64,000 nucleotides of DNA, from positions 1 to 64,000 of the forward strand of contig JAUIFC010000004.1 of NCBI GenBank assembly GCA_030429455.1, read 5' to 3'. This DNA is from Bacteroidia bacterium. Its GTDB lineage: Bacteria > Bacteroidota > Bacteroidia > Flavobacteriales > Flavobacteriaceae. Both the position numbers and the translations under genes were made by a program. The notes under the pieces were generated by a model. It saw only the letters and a program-made list of their open reading frames with translations. It made no database searches and was not told the DNA's origin. Below are positions 33,653 to 43,094 of the stretch, one piece after another; the stretch's first letter is position 1, and each line of letters opens with the position of its first letter.

Positions 33653-35866
33653 TTACACCATCTCAAAATCCAGCGTTCTCTTAATCAGGTCGGCTTTTTT
33701 TACTCTTACCTCTACTTCATCTCCTAAGCGGTATGCATCACCTGTACGTTTACCAACCACTTCGTAAGTGTCGGGATCAAAAATAAAATAATCGCCAGGG
33801 ATATCCTTAATTCTAATCATGCCTTCACATTTGTTGTCGATAATTTCAACAAATATTCCAAAGTCTGTTACGCCTGAAATCACTCCAGAAAATACTTCGC
33901 CTTCATGCTTTTGCATAAACTTGACTTGCATAAATTTGATAGAATCTCTTTCTGCATTAGATGCCAAATTTTCCATAGCGCTACAATGCTTGCATTTTTC
34001 TTCAAAAGCTTCTGGAGAAACATTGGCATTTCCATCCAAGTAATGTTGCAATAGGCGATGTGCCATGACATCTGGATAACGCCTGATCGGTGATGTAAAA
34101 TGAGAATAATAGTCAAACGCCAATCCGTAATGCCCAATATTTTCTGTGGAATAATAGGCCTTACTCATACTTCGTATGGTTAGTGTATCAATGAGGTTCT
34201 GTTCGTTTTTGCCTACAATATCTTTTAGCAATTTGTTGATAGATAGGCTTAAGCTTTTTTGATTTTTGTAATTTAATGCATATCCAAACTGGCCTATAAC
34301 TTTATCCAAAGCCATCAGTTTTTCCTCATTGGGCTCATCATGACATCTGTAAACAAAAGTCTTTTTGGCATCTTTGGATTTTGATTGTTTCCCAATAAAT
34401 TCCGACACTTTTCTGTTGGCCAACAACATAAATTCTTCAATCAATTTATTGGCATCTTTGGAAGTTTTAAAAAATACACCTTCAGGCTCGTTATTGTCAT
34501 CAAGATTAAAATTGACTTCAATTTTATCAAATGAAATTGCACCACTTTGGAAACGATTTGCTCTAAGATTCTTTGCTAATTTGTCAAGTCTTAAAATCGC
34601 ATCCTTTAATACTGAACTAATTTCATATTGATTTCCTGTGAGGGAAAACTCTTCTAAAATAACGTTGTCTTCGGTATCTATTACACATTGTGCTTCTTCA
34701 TAGGACAATCGTTTATCGGAATGAATCACAGTTCTTCCAAACCATTGTTTGTTGATTCTTGCCTTTTCGTCTAAAGTAAAAACAGCAGAAAATGTCAATT
34801 TATCTTCATGAGGATTTAAAGAACAAGCATCATTGGATAAGACTTCTGGCAACATGGGAACAACTCTATCCACCAAATAAATAGACGTTGCTCTGTCGTA
34901 AGCTTCCTCGTCCAAAATGGTATTTGGCTGAAGGTAATGCGACACATCTGCAATGTGAATGCCCACTTCAACTTCGCCATTGTCTAAGACTTTAAAACTC
35001 AACGCATCGTCAAAATCTTTTGCGGTCACAGGATCTATGGTAAATGTTAAATCCTGGCGCATATCTCTTCTGGACGCGATGTCTTTTGTGGTAATAGTCG
35101 TATCGATATTATTAGCAAAGTCTTCAACTTCCTTGGGAAATTCGCTTGGTAAATCGTATTGCGCTAATATGGCATGCATCTCTGTATGATGCTCTCCTGG
35201 TTTTCCAAATATTCGAATTATTTTTCCTTCAGGTGAATCTTTAAAAGCATCCCAATGCATAAATTCGACTAAAACCAATTCGCCATGTTTAGCTTTGTTA
35301 AAGTGTTTTTCGTCTACAAAAAAATCGGTTTGCATTTTAGAGTCTTGCATCACCACAAACCCGTAATTTCCAGAAATTTCTAATCGCCCAACAAATTTTG
35401 TCTTTTTGCGCTGTAGTATTTTTGTGATTTTTCCTTTAGATTTTCTTCCACTTGGCTTTAAGTCGGTGACATACACTTCTACAATATCACCATGAAAAGC
35501 TTGTAGTAAGTCTTTTTGTGGTACAAAAATATCTGTATCCAATCCTTCAATCACAATGTAAGCGTCGCCATTTTTCGTAATGTCAACCTTACCCGAAAAC
35601 ACATTTCCAGAATCATTAAACTTAAATGTACCTGCTTTGTTTTGTGTCAATTTCTTTTTTGAGACAAGAGTGCCTAAAGTTCTTATGACTGAATTTCTAG
35701 CTTTGTAATCTGCCTTCTTACCTACGACACCTTTTGAAACCAAAATGTCGATAATTTGGATGTACGACAAATTTTTATCTGGTTTTTTTCTAAATATTTC
35801 TAAAACCGCATCGGATAATCGACTTGAAATTTGACGTTTTTTTGGCGTTTTTCTTTTTTTTGACAT
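33653..35866 (-). CDS. rnr: Ribonuclease R
   Basis: 737 residues: N-terminal winged helix (LSYIQIIDILVSKGVVGKK), two cold-shock OB domains (about residues 70-225), the RNB catalytic domain with its acidic cluster (FTIDPVTAKDFDDALSF) and the signature HYGLAFDYYSHFTSPIRRYPD, then a C-terminal S1 domain (FSGVISGVTDFGIFVEI). A basic N-terminus (MSKKRKTPKKRQ) is typical. It is a processive 3'-5' exoribonuclease that degrades structured RNA and helps in quality control of ribosomal RNA. Monocistronic. Confidence 0.97.
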   Translation of the reverse strand: MSKKRKTPKKRQISSRLSDAVLEIFRKKPDKNLSYIQIIDILVSKGVVGKKADYKARNSVIRTLGTLVSKKKLTQNKAGTFKFNDSGNVFSGKVDITKNGDAYIVIEGLDTDIFVPQKDLLQAFHGDIVEVYVTDLKPSGRKSKGKITKILQRKKTKFVGRLEISGNYGFVVMQDSKMQTDFFVDEKHFNKAKHGELVLVEFMHWDAFKDSPEGKIIRIFGKPGEHHTEMHAILAQYDLPSEFPKEVEDFANNIDTTITTKDIASRRDMRQDLTFTIDPVTAKDFDDALSFKVLDNGEVEVGIHIADVSHYLQPNTILDEEAYDRATSIYLVDRVVPMLPEVLSNDACSLNPHEDKLTFSAVFTLDEKARINKQWFGRTVIHSDKRLSYEEAQCVIDTEDNVILEEFSLTGNQYEISSVLKDAILRLDKLAKNLRANRFQSGAISFDKIEVNFNLDDNNEPEGVFFKTSKDANKLIEEFMLLANRKVSEFIGKQSKSKDAKKTFVYRCHDEPNEEKLMALDKVIGQFGYALNYKNQKSLSLSINKLLKDIVGKNEQNLIDTLTIRSMSKAYYSTENIGHYGLAFDYYSHFTSPIRRYPDVMAHRLLQHYLDGNANVSPEAFEEKCKHCSAMENLASNAERDSIKFMQVKFMQKHEGEVFSGVISGVTDFGIFVEIIDNKCEGMIRIKDIPGDYFIFDPDTYEVVGKRTGDAYRLGDEVEVRVKKADLIKRTLDFEMV

Positions 35867-36018
35867 CGATTGAATAATGTGCCAAAGGTAATATATTAAA
35901 GGCTTAAGGCTCTGTTTTTTTATAAAATTTGATAATATTTTTGATTAAACATATAAATTAATTAACTTAAATTTAATATAAATTCAATTAAAATATGACA
36001 AAAGACATAAAAATTAGT

Positions 36019-36026
36019 TAAATTTG
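36019..36026 (+). promoter_or_regulatory. -7 promoter element for the 34-residue membrane peptide gene
   Basis: TAAATTTG fits TAnnTTTG and lies 18 bases upstream of the ATG at 36044, leaving a leader of about ten bases. Confidence 0.5.
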
Positions 36027-36043
36027 CACTATGTACTCACATC

Positions 36044-36148
36044 ATGTCCAAAACAGCAAAAATATTCTTGTGGTTTATCTTCATCCTTTTAGTTGGAGTG
36101 TTTAGCGTATGGTTTTACCTCAGACTAATTATCGATCAGTATATTTAG
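36044..36148 (+). CDS. Small single-helix membrane peptide (34 residues)
   Basis: MSKTAKIFLWFIFILLVG continues as a single membrane helix and ends LRLIIDQYI. It has a matching -7 promoter box, a charged N-terminus and a clean stop; its 3' end overlaps the end of the convergent sigma factor gene by 20 bp. Too short for homology by eye; real because of promoter plus TM pattern. Confidence 0.5.
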   Translation: MSKTAKIFLWFIFILLVGVFSVWFYLRLIIDQYI

Positions 36149-36683
36149 CCATTTTATTTCTTAAAATTTTATAGGCACTTGTTATGTGCGCTTCAACGGT
36201 TTTAATCGAGATGTTTAGATAGTCTGCTATTTCGAAGTTGGTTAAACCTTCTTTTTTACTCATTAGAAATGTTTTTTTACACTTCTTGGGCAATTGCTCT
36301 ATTTCGTCGTTAACAACTTTAATCAATGTATTTAGGTTTTCATCTTTTTCCTCTTCAAGAATTGAGGACAGACTTTCGATATGCTTTTTTTGCAAGGCAA
36401 TAACTTCCTTGGATTTTCTGTATTGGTCTATAAATTCATTATACACGGAGCGATATAGAAAACTACTCAATTTGTTTGCGATAAGCGTTTTTTCTCTATT
36501 TCTCCACAATCTTAAAATTACATTTTGAACAATATCTTCTGCTAAGTCTTTGTCTTGACATAAATTATAAGCATAGGCAGATAATTTTTTGTAATAGGCT
36601 TTCATTAGAAATCTATAGGCTTCTTTTTCACCTTTGCCTAAAGCTTCTTTTAATAATTCTTCATCTGCAAATCGCTCTTGCAT
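36129..36683 (-). CDS. ECF RNA polymerase sigma-70 factor (Bacteroidota FecI-like)
   Basis: 184 residues: region 2 (AYRFLMKAYYKKLSAYAYNLCQDKDLAEDIVQNVILRLW) and region 4 with HTH (LPKKCKKTFLMSKKEGLTNFEIADYLNISIKTVEAHI), the build of Bacteroidota sigma factors paired with FecR. It is divergent from the fecR-like gene at 36825, the standard arrangement for control of a SusC/SusD locus: ligand binding by the STN domain of SusC is sensed by FecR, which frees the sigma factor. Confidence 0.93.
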   Translation of the reverse strand: MQERFADEELLKEALGKGEKEAYRFLMKAYYKKLSAYAYNLCQDKDLAEDIVQNVILRLWRNREKTLIANKLSSFLYRSVYNEFIDQYRKSKEVIALQKKHIESLSSILEEEKDENLNTLIKVVNDEIEQLPKKCKKTFLMSKKEGLTNFEIADYLNISIKTVEAHITSAYKILRNKMAKYTDR

Positions 36684-36778
36684 CTATTCTCTAAAATCAA
36701 ATTCACAAAAAAATTGGGTGTAAAATTAGATATTTTTTCTACAAAGCACATTTATCAAAAAAACTTAATAAAAACATA

Positions 36779-36803
36779 GGGTATTAAAAATTACACTCGT
36801 CTA
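36779..36803 (+). promoter_or_regulatory. Candidate ECF promoter upstream of fecR-like gene
   Basis: GGGTA (36779-36783) and CGTC (36798-36801) are separated by 14 bases; CGTC-type -10 elements are common in ECF promoters. A start just after this would give a short leader to the ATG at 36825. Target of the divergent sigma factor by inference. Confidence 0.35.
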
Positions 36804-36824
36804 GTAAAGGACTAATGTTTTAAG

Positions 36825-37976
36825 ATGATACCTAGTTCAATAGAAAATAGTATTATAAAATACCTGAATTCTGAAGCGTCCATATCCGAAATGGAACAAC
36901 TAGAATCTTGGTTACAAGATGATCATAACCATCAAATTTTCAAAGATTATGTAAAGCTCAACTATCTGATAGACATCAATACAGCCGCTTTCGATGATCG
37001 TAAAGTTCTCGAGGCATTAGCTGAAGAAATGAAGAGAGATAAGGTGATAAGATTTAGACAAAAGACCAAAATAGCATTGAGATATGCGTCTATAGCAGTT
37101 ATTCTGATTTCTTCTGCTTTGTTTTTTTATTACATAAATTCTAATCATAGTTTTGAGTCTGATAGAACTATAAACGAAGTTGTTCTTAAAAGTGAAAACG
37201 GAAACATTAATGTCCTTTCTCAGAGTGGTCAATCGCAGATAAAAGACCGAAATGGCAACATCATATTTGAGAAGAAAAACAATAATTTAGTGTACGCTTC
37301 AGAGTCTTCAACTCAAAAACTAAACTACAATACCATAACTGTCCCTTATGGCAGACAATTCTCTTTAGAACTTTCGGATGGTACAAAAGTTCAATTAAAT
37401 GCAGGCACGTCTTTTAGGTTTCCTGTTCAATTTATTGAGGAGCAAAACAGACAAGTGTTTATCGAATATGGTGAAGCATTTTTTGATGTTGCAAAAGACA
37501 CCTCACATCCCTTTGTAGTTAGTAAAAATAACATGGATATCACAGTACTTGGTACTCAATTTAATGTAAGTGCATATCCTGAAGACGATGAAATCACAAC
37601 AGTTCTTGTTGAAGGTTCTGTTCGGTTGAACCAAACAAATAAAAACACTAATGACGTCCTGTTAGAACCTGGTTTTAAAGCCCTTTGGTCTACTCAAAAA
37701 GATTCTTTTGACATAAGTGCTGCCGACATTGAGTTTCATACAGGCTGGAGAAATGGAAAAATTGTCCTTAAAAGTTTAGAATTTTCAAAAATGATTAAGA
37801 AACTAGAAAGGCATTACGATGTCGTGATAGATAACAATGATGACAGCCTGAACCAAGACATAATAACAGCCACTTTTGATAACGAAAGTATTGAAGAGGT
37901 TTTAGAGCTGATTAACAAAATACATCCTATGCAGTATAATATCGATGGGAAAAATATCCAAATTTTCAAAAATTGA
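36825..37976 (+). CDS. FecR-family anti-sigma factor/sigma regulator
   Basis: 383 residues: short cytoplasmic N-terminal part (residues 1-85, sigma-binding), one membrane helix (YASIAVILISSALFFYYI, ~88-105), then the periplasmic FecR domain (TITVPYGRQFSLELSDGTKVQLNAGTSFRFP, FIEYGEAFFDVAKDTSHPFVV, VLGTQFNVSAYPED) and a C-terminal STN-like tail (FSKMIKKLERHYDVVIDNND). It passes the signal from the STN domain of the SusC receptor to the ECF sigma factor. Its stop overlaps the next frame by 4 bp. Confidence 0.94.
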   Translation: MIPSSIENSIIKYLNSEASISEMEQLESWLQDDHNHQIFKDYVKLNYLIDINTAAFDDRKVLEALAEEMKRDKVIRFRQKTKIALRYASIAVILISSALFFYYINSNHSFESDRTINEVVLKSENGNINVLSQSGQSQIKDRNGNIIFEKKNNNLVYASESSTQKLNYNTITVPYGRQFSLELSDGTKVQLNAGTSFRFPVQFIEEQNRQVFIEYGEAFFDVAKDTSHPFVVSKNNMDITVLGTQFNVSAYPEDDEITTVLVEGSVRLNQTNKNTNDVLLEPGFKALWSTQKDSFDISAADIEFHTGWRNGKIVLKSLEFSKMIKKLERHYDVVIDNNDDSLNQDIITATFDNESIEEVLELINKIHPMQYNIDGKNIQIFKN

Positions 37977-40900
37977 AAAACCAGACCATGACCAATTTTA
38001 CTTTTAACAGTCCATGCTCAACCTTATGTAAAGAGGTCAAAAAATATTTCGCCAGTTTCGCAATCGTTTGCGTACTGTTACATACAACCGATGCATTTGC
38101 TCAAGACACAAGAATAAGTTTAAACCTCTCGCAAGTTAATCTCAAAGAAGTTTTTGAAGAAATAGAATCCAAAACAAACTTCAAATTTATTTATAAAGAC
38201 AAAATAATTAACAATTTAAACAGATTTGATATAAAAACCGAAAACGAAGCCGTCAGTTCTATACTGAATAAGCTTTTAAAAAACTTTAATATTCAATACC
38301 AAAGTGTTGGTAATCAAATCGTACTTAATCCTATAACAAATCAAACTACTAAAGATCAATCCTCAGTCAACACACTTAACAGCAATTTTGTAGTAACAGG
38401 CAGTGTAAAAGACGAGAATGGCTTAGCCTTACCCAATGCTAATGTTATTGAAAAAGGTACTTTAAACGGTACTATTTCAGATTTTGATGGAAATTTTAAT
38501 TTAACACTGAAAAAAAGTCCTGACGATGCCATTATTGTTTTTACCTATGTAGGCTACATCACTCAGGAAATTCCTTTAAATGGATTGGACACGCTTAATG
38601 TTGTTTTAATTCAGGAAGAAGCAAGTTTGGAAGAAGTCGTCGTCGTAGGCTATGGCAGAAAAAAGAAAGTGACTGTCACCGGCTCTGTCGCCGATATAAA
38701 GACCGAGGACATCCTTGAAACCAAAACAGCAAATCTAGCCAATAATTTACAAGGTAGGATAGCTGGTCTTACCATAAATACCAGAGGCGGTGAACCTGGA
38801 GCAGATCAAGTAGACATTCGTATTCGAGGTATTGGAACTACTGGCAATACTCAACCGCTTTTTGTCATAGATGGTGTGCCAAATAGAGGTAGTTTTGAAA
38901 GACTTAACCCAAATGACATAGAAAGTATTTCTGTTTTAAAAGACGCTTCTGCAGCTATATACGGAGCTCAAGCAGCAAATGGAGTTATACTTGTTACCAC
39001 CAAAAGAGGCAAAAAAGGAAAACCAACCGTAAGCTACGATGTTAACTATTCCATATCTCAACCTACAAGGCGTCCAGAATTAATGAATGCCTATCAGTAC
39101 CTCACTTGGATAGATGAAATAAACGATAGAAACAACCGTCCTACAGAATTCACAGATATCATAAGACAATACAGGGATGGCAGCATTGACAGAACGCAAT
39201 GGGGCGACACAGATTGGTGGGATGTTGCGACAGACGAATGGACGCCACAGATACAACATGCCTTAAATGTAAGCGGTGGCAGCGAAAATGTTCAGTATTT
39301 TTTATCGGGACAATACCTTAACCAAGATGCAATTTACATTGGAGATGCATATGGGTATCAACAATATAACATCAGATCTAATATCGATGCCAGAATAAAC
39401 AAAAACCTAAAAATAGGTTTTGACCTAGCTGGTCGTTTTGGAAATACAGAAAGACCAACAGTAAGCACCGATCAACTGGTAAGACAAATATTTGTGCAAC
39501 GTCCATTCGAATTTCCATATTTCGATAATGGATTGATACGAAAAACCAGTAATGGAAATCCCATAAGCCTCACAAATGGGGATAGCGGAACTAGAGATAC
39601 TAAAACGAAAAAATTTGATTCAAAATTTTCTTTAAGATGGGATTTACCCTTTATCACCCAAGGTCTGTACATAGATACTTATGCCACTATAGATTACTAT
39701 ACAACAACAAGAAAAGACCTATCAAGACCTTTTGATCAATATGAATTTGATGAAGAAACAGGTGATTATGTCAATCTTAGATTTCAAACAGGAAACGTTA
39801 ACCTATTCCAACAGTTTACAGAAGAGCTAAATCAGTTATACCATTTTAAAATAGGTTATGACAAAAGTTTTGGAAAACATAACATCAGTACATTTTTTGC
39901 TTATGAACAATTTCAACAAGAAGGGGAATTTTTCTTTGCTAGTCGACAGAATTTAATAACCGATGCTTTGCCTTTTTTATTTACCGGAGAAGACGAAAAT
40001 CAAAACAACGGTGGAAGAGGCTTTCAAAATGCACGGCAAAATTATTTTGGAAGATTCAATTATAATTTTGATGACAAATACCTTCTAGATGTTACCATGC
40101 GTTACGACGGTTCATCCAATTTTGCTCCCGGAAATCGTTTCGGTTTTTTTCCTGCAGCATCATTTGGTTGGCGATTGTCTAAAGAAGCGTTTTTTCAAAG
40201 TAATCTTATAAGCGAACTTAAGGTAAGAGCTTCAGCGGGTTTATTAGGGAATGATCGTGTAAACAACTTTCAATTTTTGCAGATTTACAATATTGGCAAT
40301 TCCTATATTTTTGGTGAAGATCCACAACGTCAAAATGGGCTTACTCCTAGTACTGTTCCAAACCCAGACATCACTTGGGAAACAGCCCAGAAATACAATT
40401 TCGGTATAGACTTTATCCTTAGAAAACGTTTCCTAGAAGGAAATATTGATGTCTTTTATGAAAGACGGTCTGACATCCTAGCGCCTCGAAATGCTTCAAT
40501 TCCTGTTTATGCTGGACTTACTTTACCTGACGAAAATATTGGTGAAACATCCAATCAAGGTATCGAAATTCAATTAAGGCATCAAAACAGAGTTAGTGAT
40601 GATTTTTCTTACACTATTGGTGGTCAATTTTCTTTTGCTGAAAGTAAAATAATATTTATCGACGAAGCTGAAAACATTCCTGAATGGCAAAGACGAACCG
40701 GAAAACCAATAGATTTTATTTTACTATATCAGGCAGATGGCATTTATAACAACCAAGAGGAAATAGACAACTCTGCGTCTTTTCCAGATGCCATTCCTGG
40801 CGATGTACGAATAGTAGACCAAAATGGAGATGGCGTGATTAATGAAAAAGACCAGATTCTCCTAGAAAATTCACCTACACCAAGAATTGTATATGGCTTT

Positions 40901-41341
40901 AATTTTGGTTTCGATTACAAAAACTGGAGTCTTAACTTTTTATTTCAGGGTCAAGCACAGGCACAAACGCTTTACAGGCCATTTGACCTTAATCAGCAAT
41001 CCGAATTTTATACAGAACGTTGGCGTTCGGAAGTCAGAACACCAAACGCTACATTTCCAGGGGCATTCGACACAGCCAGTAGTAGTTTTAGAGAAGTTTC
41101 TACCATCTGGCTTCGAAACAATGCTTTTTTAAGATTAAGAAATGTTGAGTTGTCCCATGCAATGAGTGACAAGCTTATAAAACCGCTAGGTGTAAGTAGT
41201 GCACGCTTTTATCTAGCAGCAAATAACCCACTTATCATATTTGATAATGTAGGCATAAACGACCCTGAAAGCGTGTCTTCAACGGGATGGTTTTACCCTC
41301 AACAATTTTTAATCTCAACAGGTTTAACAGTAACTTTTTAA
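37973..41341 (+). CDS. SusC/RagA-family TonB-linked outer-membrane receptor
   Basis: 1122 residues if the TTG at 37973 is used (overlapping the fecR stop as TTGA); the ATG at 37988 is the alternative. Signal peptide ending AFAQ, STN domain (~45-110, VNLKEVFEEIESKTNFKFIY), carboxypeptidase-like domain (~138-215), the SusC signature EEVVVVGYG near residue 222, plug (IRIRGIGTTGNTQPLFVIDGVPN), and barrel ending LTVTF. With the neighbouring SusD it imports oligosaccharides. The STN domain fits regulation through the upstream FecR. Confidence 0.95.
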   Translation: MKNQTMTNFTFNSPCSTLCKEVKKYFASFAIVCVLLHTTDAFAQDTRISLNLSQVNLKEVFEEIESKTNFKFIYKDKIINNLNRFDIKTENEAVSSILNKLLKNFNIQYQSVGNQIVLNPITNQTTKDQSSVNTLNSNFVVTGSVKDENGLALPNANVIEKGTLNGTISDFDGNFNLTLKKSPDDAIIVFTYVGYITQEIPLNGLDTLNVVLIQEEASLEEVVVVGYGRKKKVTVTGSVADIKTEDILETKTANLANNLQGRIAGLTINTRGGEPGADQVDIRIRGIGTTGNTQPLFVIDGVPNRGSFERLNPNDIESISVLKDASAAIYGAQAANGVILVTTKRGKKGKPTVSYDVNYSISQPTRRPELMNAYQYLTWIDEINDRNNRPTEFTDIIRQYRDGSIDRTQWGDTDWWDVATDEWTPQIQHALNVSGGSENVQYFLSGQYLNQDAIYIGDAYGYQQYNIRSNIDARINKNLKIGFDLAGRFGNTERPTVSTDQLVRQIFVQRPFEFPYFDNGLIRKTSNGNPISLTNGDSGTRDTKTKKFDSKFSLRWDLPFITQGLYIDTYATIDYYTTTRKDLSRPFDQYEFDEETGDYVNLRFQTGNVNLFQQFTEELNQLYHFKIGYDKSFGKHNISTFFAYEQFQQEGEFFFASRQNLITDALPFLFTGEDENQNNGGRGFQNARQNYFGRFNYNFDDKYLLDVTMRYDGSSNFAPGNRFGFFPAASFGWRLSKEAFFQSNLISELKVRASAGLLGNDRVNNFQFLQIYNIGNSYIFGEDPQRQNGLTPSTVPNPDITWETAQKYNFGIDFILRKRFLEGNIDVFYERRSDILAPRNASIPVYAGLTLPDENIGETSNQGIEIQLRHQNRVSDDFSYTIGGQFSFAESKIIFIDEAENIPEWQRRTGKPIDFILLYQADGIYNNQEEIDNSASFPDAIPGDVRIVDQNGDGVINEKDQILLENSPTPRIVYGFNFGFDYKNWSLNFLFQGQAQAQTLYRPFDLNQQSEFYTERWRSEVRTPNATFPGAFDTASSSFREVSTIWLRNNAFLRLRNVELSHAMSDKLIKPLGVSSARFYLAANNPLIIFDNVGINDPESVSSTGWFYPQQFLISTGLTVTF

Positions 41342-41344
41342 ACA

Positions 41345-43093
41345 ATGACTATGAAAATGACAAGATTAATTGGTTTACTATTTATAGCATTCGTGCTTAA
41401 CAGTTGTAATGATGATATCCTCGATCTTAAACCATTGGATGCCATATCCGAAGAAGATGTTTGGGTAGACCTCAACTTAATCGAACTTTATGTGAATGAT
41501 AGGTATAACGAATTGCCTCACGGCTATACCCAATGGGCTGGCGGTTTACGTATGACAGGTATTACAGACGAAAGTTACCATATGCATGAAGCACGATTCT
41601 TGGACAAATACACACAAGGAGGTTTAACCTCTGGTTCCTTAAACATGTATTACTTTAATGGATTCTGGTTGGATGCTTTCGAAGCAATTAGAAATCAAAA
41701 TATTTTTCTAGAAAATATTGGAAACTACAACCCTACTTCAGCCGAAGAAGAACAAAGAATAACTCAATTGACGGCAGAAATAAGATTTATGAGGGCGTAT
41801 TTTTATAATGAGCTCATTTCACGTTATGGTGGTGTCCCACTTATTACCGAAACCTTTAATATCAATTCAAATTTTGATGTTCCACGCTCATCATTTGACG
41901 ATTGTACAGCATTTGTAATTTCAGAACTTGATGAAATTATACCTCACTTACCAAACCGAGATGAAGCTGTAGGAACAGATTTTGGACGACTTACCAAAGG
42001 TGCAGCTATGGGATTAAAAATACGATCCTTAATGATGCATGCCAGTCCATTATTCAATCCGAATAACGACACAACAAGATGGCAATTGGTAGCCGAAGCT
42101 TGTGAAGATCTATTTGCACTTAATCAGTACAACTTATCGTCAGATTACAGAAATATATTTCTGAACCCCTATGATTCTGAAGTGATTATGTTTAAACAAT
42201 TTTTAAATCAATTTGGATTCGAACTAGTTGATGAGCTTTCGGATTTTTACTACCACTACAGAGGCGGACATAACATAAACGAATGGCGATTCCCAAATGG
42301 AGATGGCGGCTGGATAAGTGAAAATCCAAGGCAAGAATTTGTAGACCAATACGAGACCTTATCTGGACATATTCCCGTATTAGGTTACGAAGGAAATCCT
42401 GATAATTTACAGCCTATTATCAATCCGAATGCACTTGGCTTTAATCCTCAAAACCCATATGTAAACAGAGATCCAAGATTAAGGTATTCCGTTTTACACG
42501 ACAATACACCTTTTAAAGGAAGAAACCTCGAAATGTGGGATGGTGGAAGAGATAGTCGAGATCCTGATGTAGATTTTTGGTGGAATGGCCATGTGTTAGG
42601 CTATGGGATAAGAAAAGGACTTGATGAGTCTTGGAATTTGAACGATGGCGTAAGTGGCCAACAGCCTTATGTGTATATGCGATTATCAGAATTTTACCTT
42701 ACTTATGCAGAAGCTCAGTACCATTTAGGGAACAACGCAACAGCTGTAGAGTATGTAAACTATATCAGACAACGTCCAGGTGTAAATATGCCGATCATCT
42801 CTGCTTCTGGTGATTTACTCGACAAAATTAAACACGAAAGAACCATTGAACTTGCCTTTGAAGGAAACCGATGGTATGATGCACGCCGATGGAGAGATGC
42901 TGAAACAGATTTTGCTAAAGATATTGTTGCTGTAGATATTGAAAAAAATCCTGCTAATGGAAACAGAACATACAGGTATTACCTTTTTGAAGGCGAGACT
43001 GGCCTAAGAAATTTTCCTGATAACCACTACTTATGGCCAATCCCTATTGAAGAAATTCTAAAAAGTAACTTAGAGCAAAACCCAGGATATTAG
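41345..43093 (+). CDS. RagB/SusD-family glycan-binding lipoprotein
   Basis: 582 residues with lipobox (FIAFVLNSC). SusD fold: N-terminal LDLKPLDAISEEDVW, TPR-like helices (IRFMRAYFYNELISRYGGVPLITETF is the family hallmark), and the C-terminal signature LAFEGNRWYDARRWRDA with YLWPIP near the end. It forms the lid of the SusC barrel and captures the glycan on the surface. A second in-frame ATG at 41351 is possible. Starts 3 bp after SusC. Confidence 0.95.
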   Translation: MTMKMTRLIGLLFIAFVLNSCNDDILDLKPLDAISEEDVWVDLNLIELYVNDRYNELPHGYTQWAGGLRMTGITDESYHMHEARFLDKYTQGGLTSGSLNMYYFNGFWLDAFEAIRNQNIFLENIGNYNPTSAEEEQRITQLTAEIRFMRAYFYNELISRYGGVPLITETFNINSNFDVPRSSFDDCTAFVISELDEIIPHLPNRDEAVGTDFGRLTKGAAMGLKIRSLMMHASPLFNPNNDTTRWQLVAEACEDLFALNQYNLSSDYRNIFLNPYDSEVIMFKQFLNQFGFELVDELSDFYYHYRGGHNINEWRFPNGDGGWISENPRQEFVDQYETLSGHIPVLGYEGNPDNLQPIINPNALGFNPQNPYVNRDPRLRYSVLHDNTPFKGRNLEMWDGGRDSRDPDVDFWWNGHVLGYGIRKGLDESWNLNDGVSGQQPYVYMRLSEFYLTYAEAQYHLGNNATAVEYVNYIRQRPGVNMPIISASGDLLDKIKHERTIELAFEGNRWYDARRWRDAETDFAKDIVAVDIEKNPANGNRTYRYYLFEGETGLRNFPDNHYLWPIPIEEILKSNLEQNPGY

Positions 43094-43094
43094 T

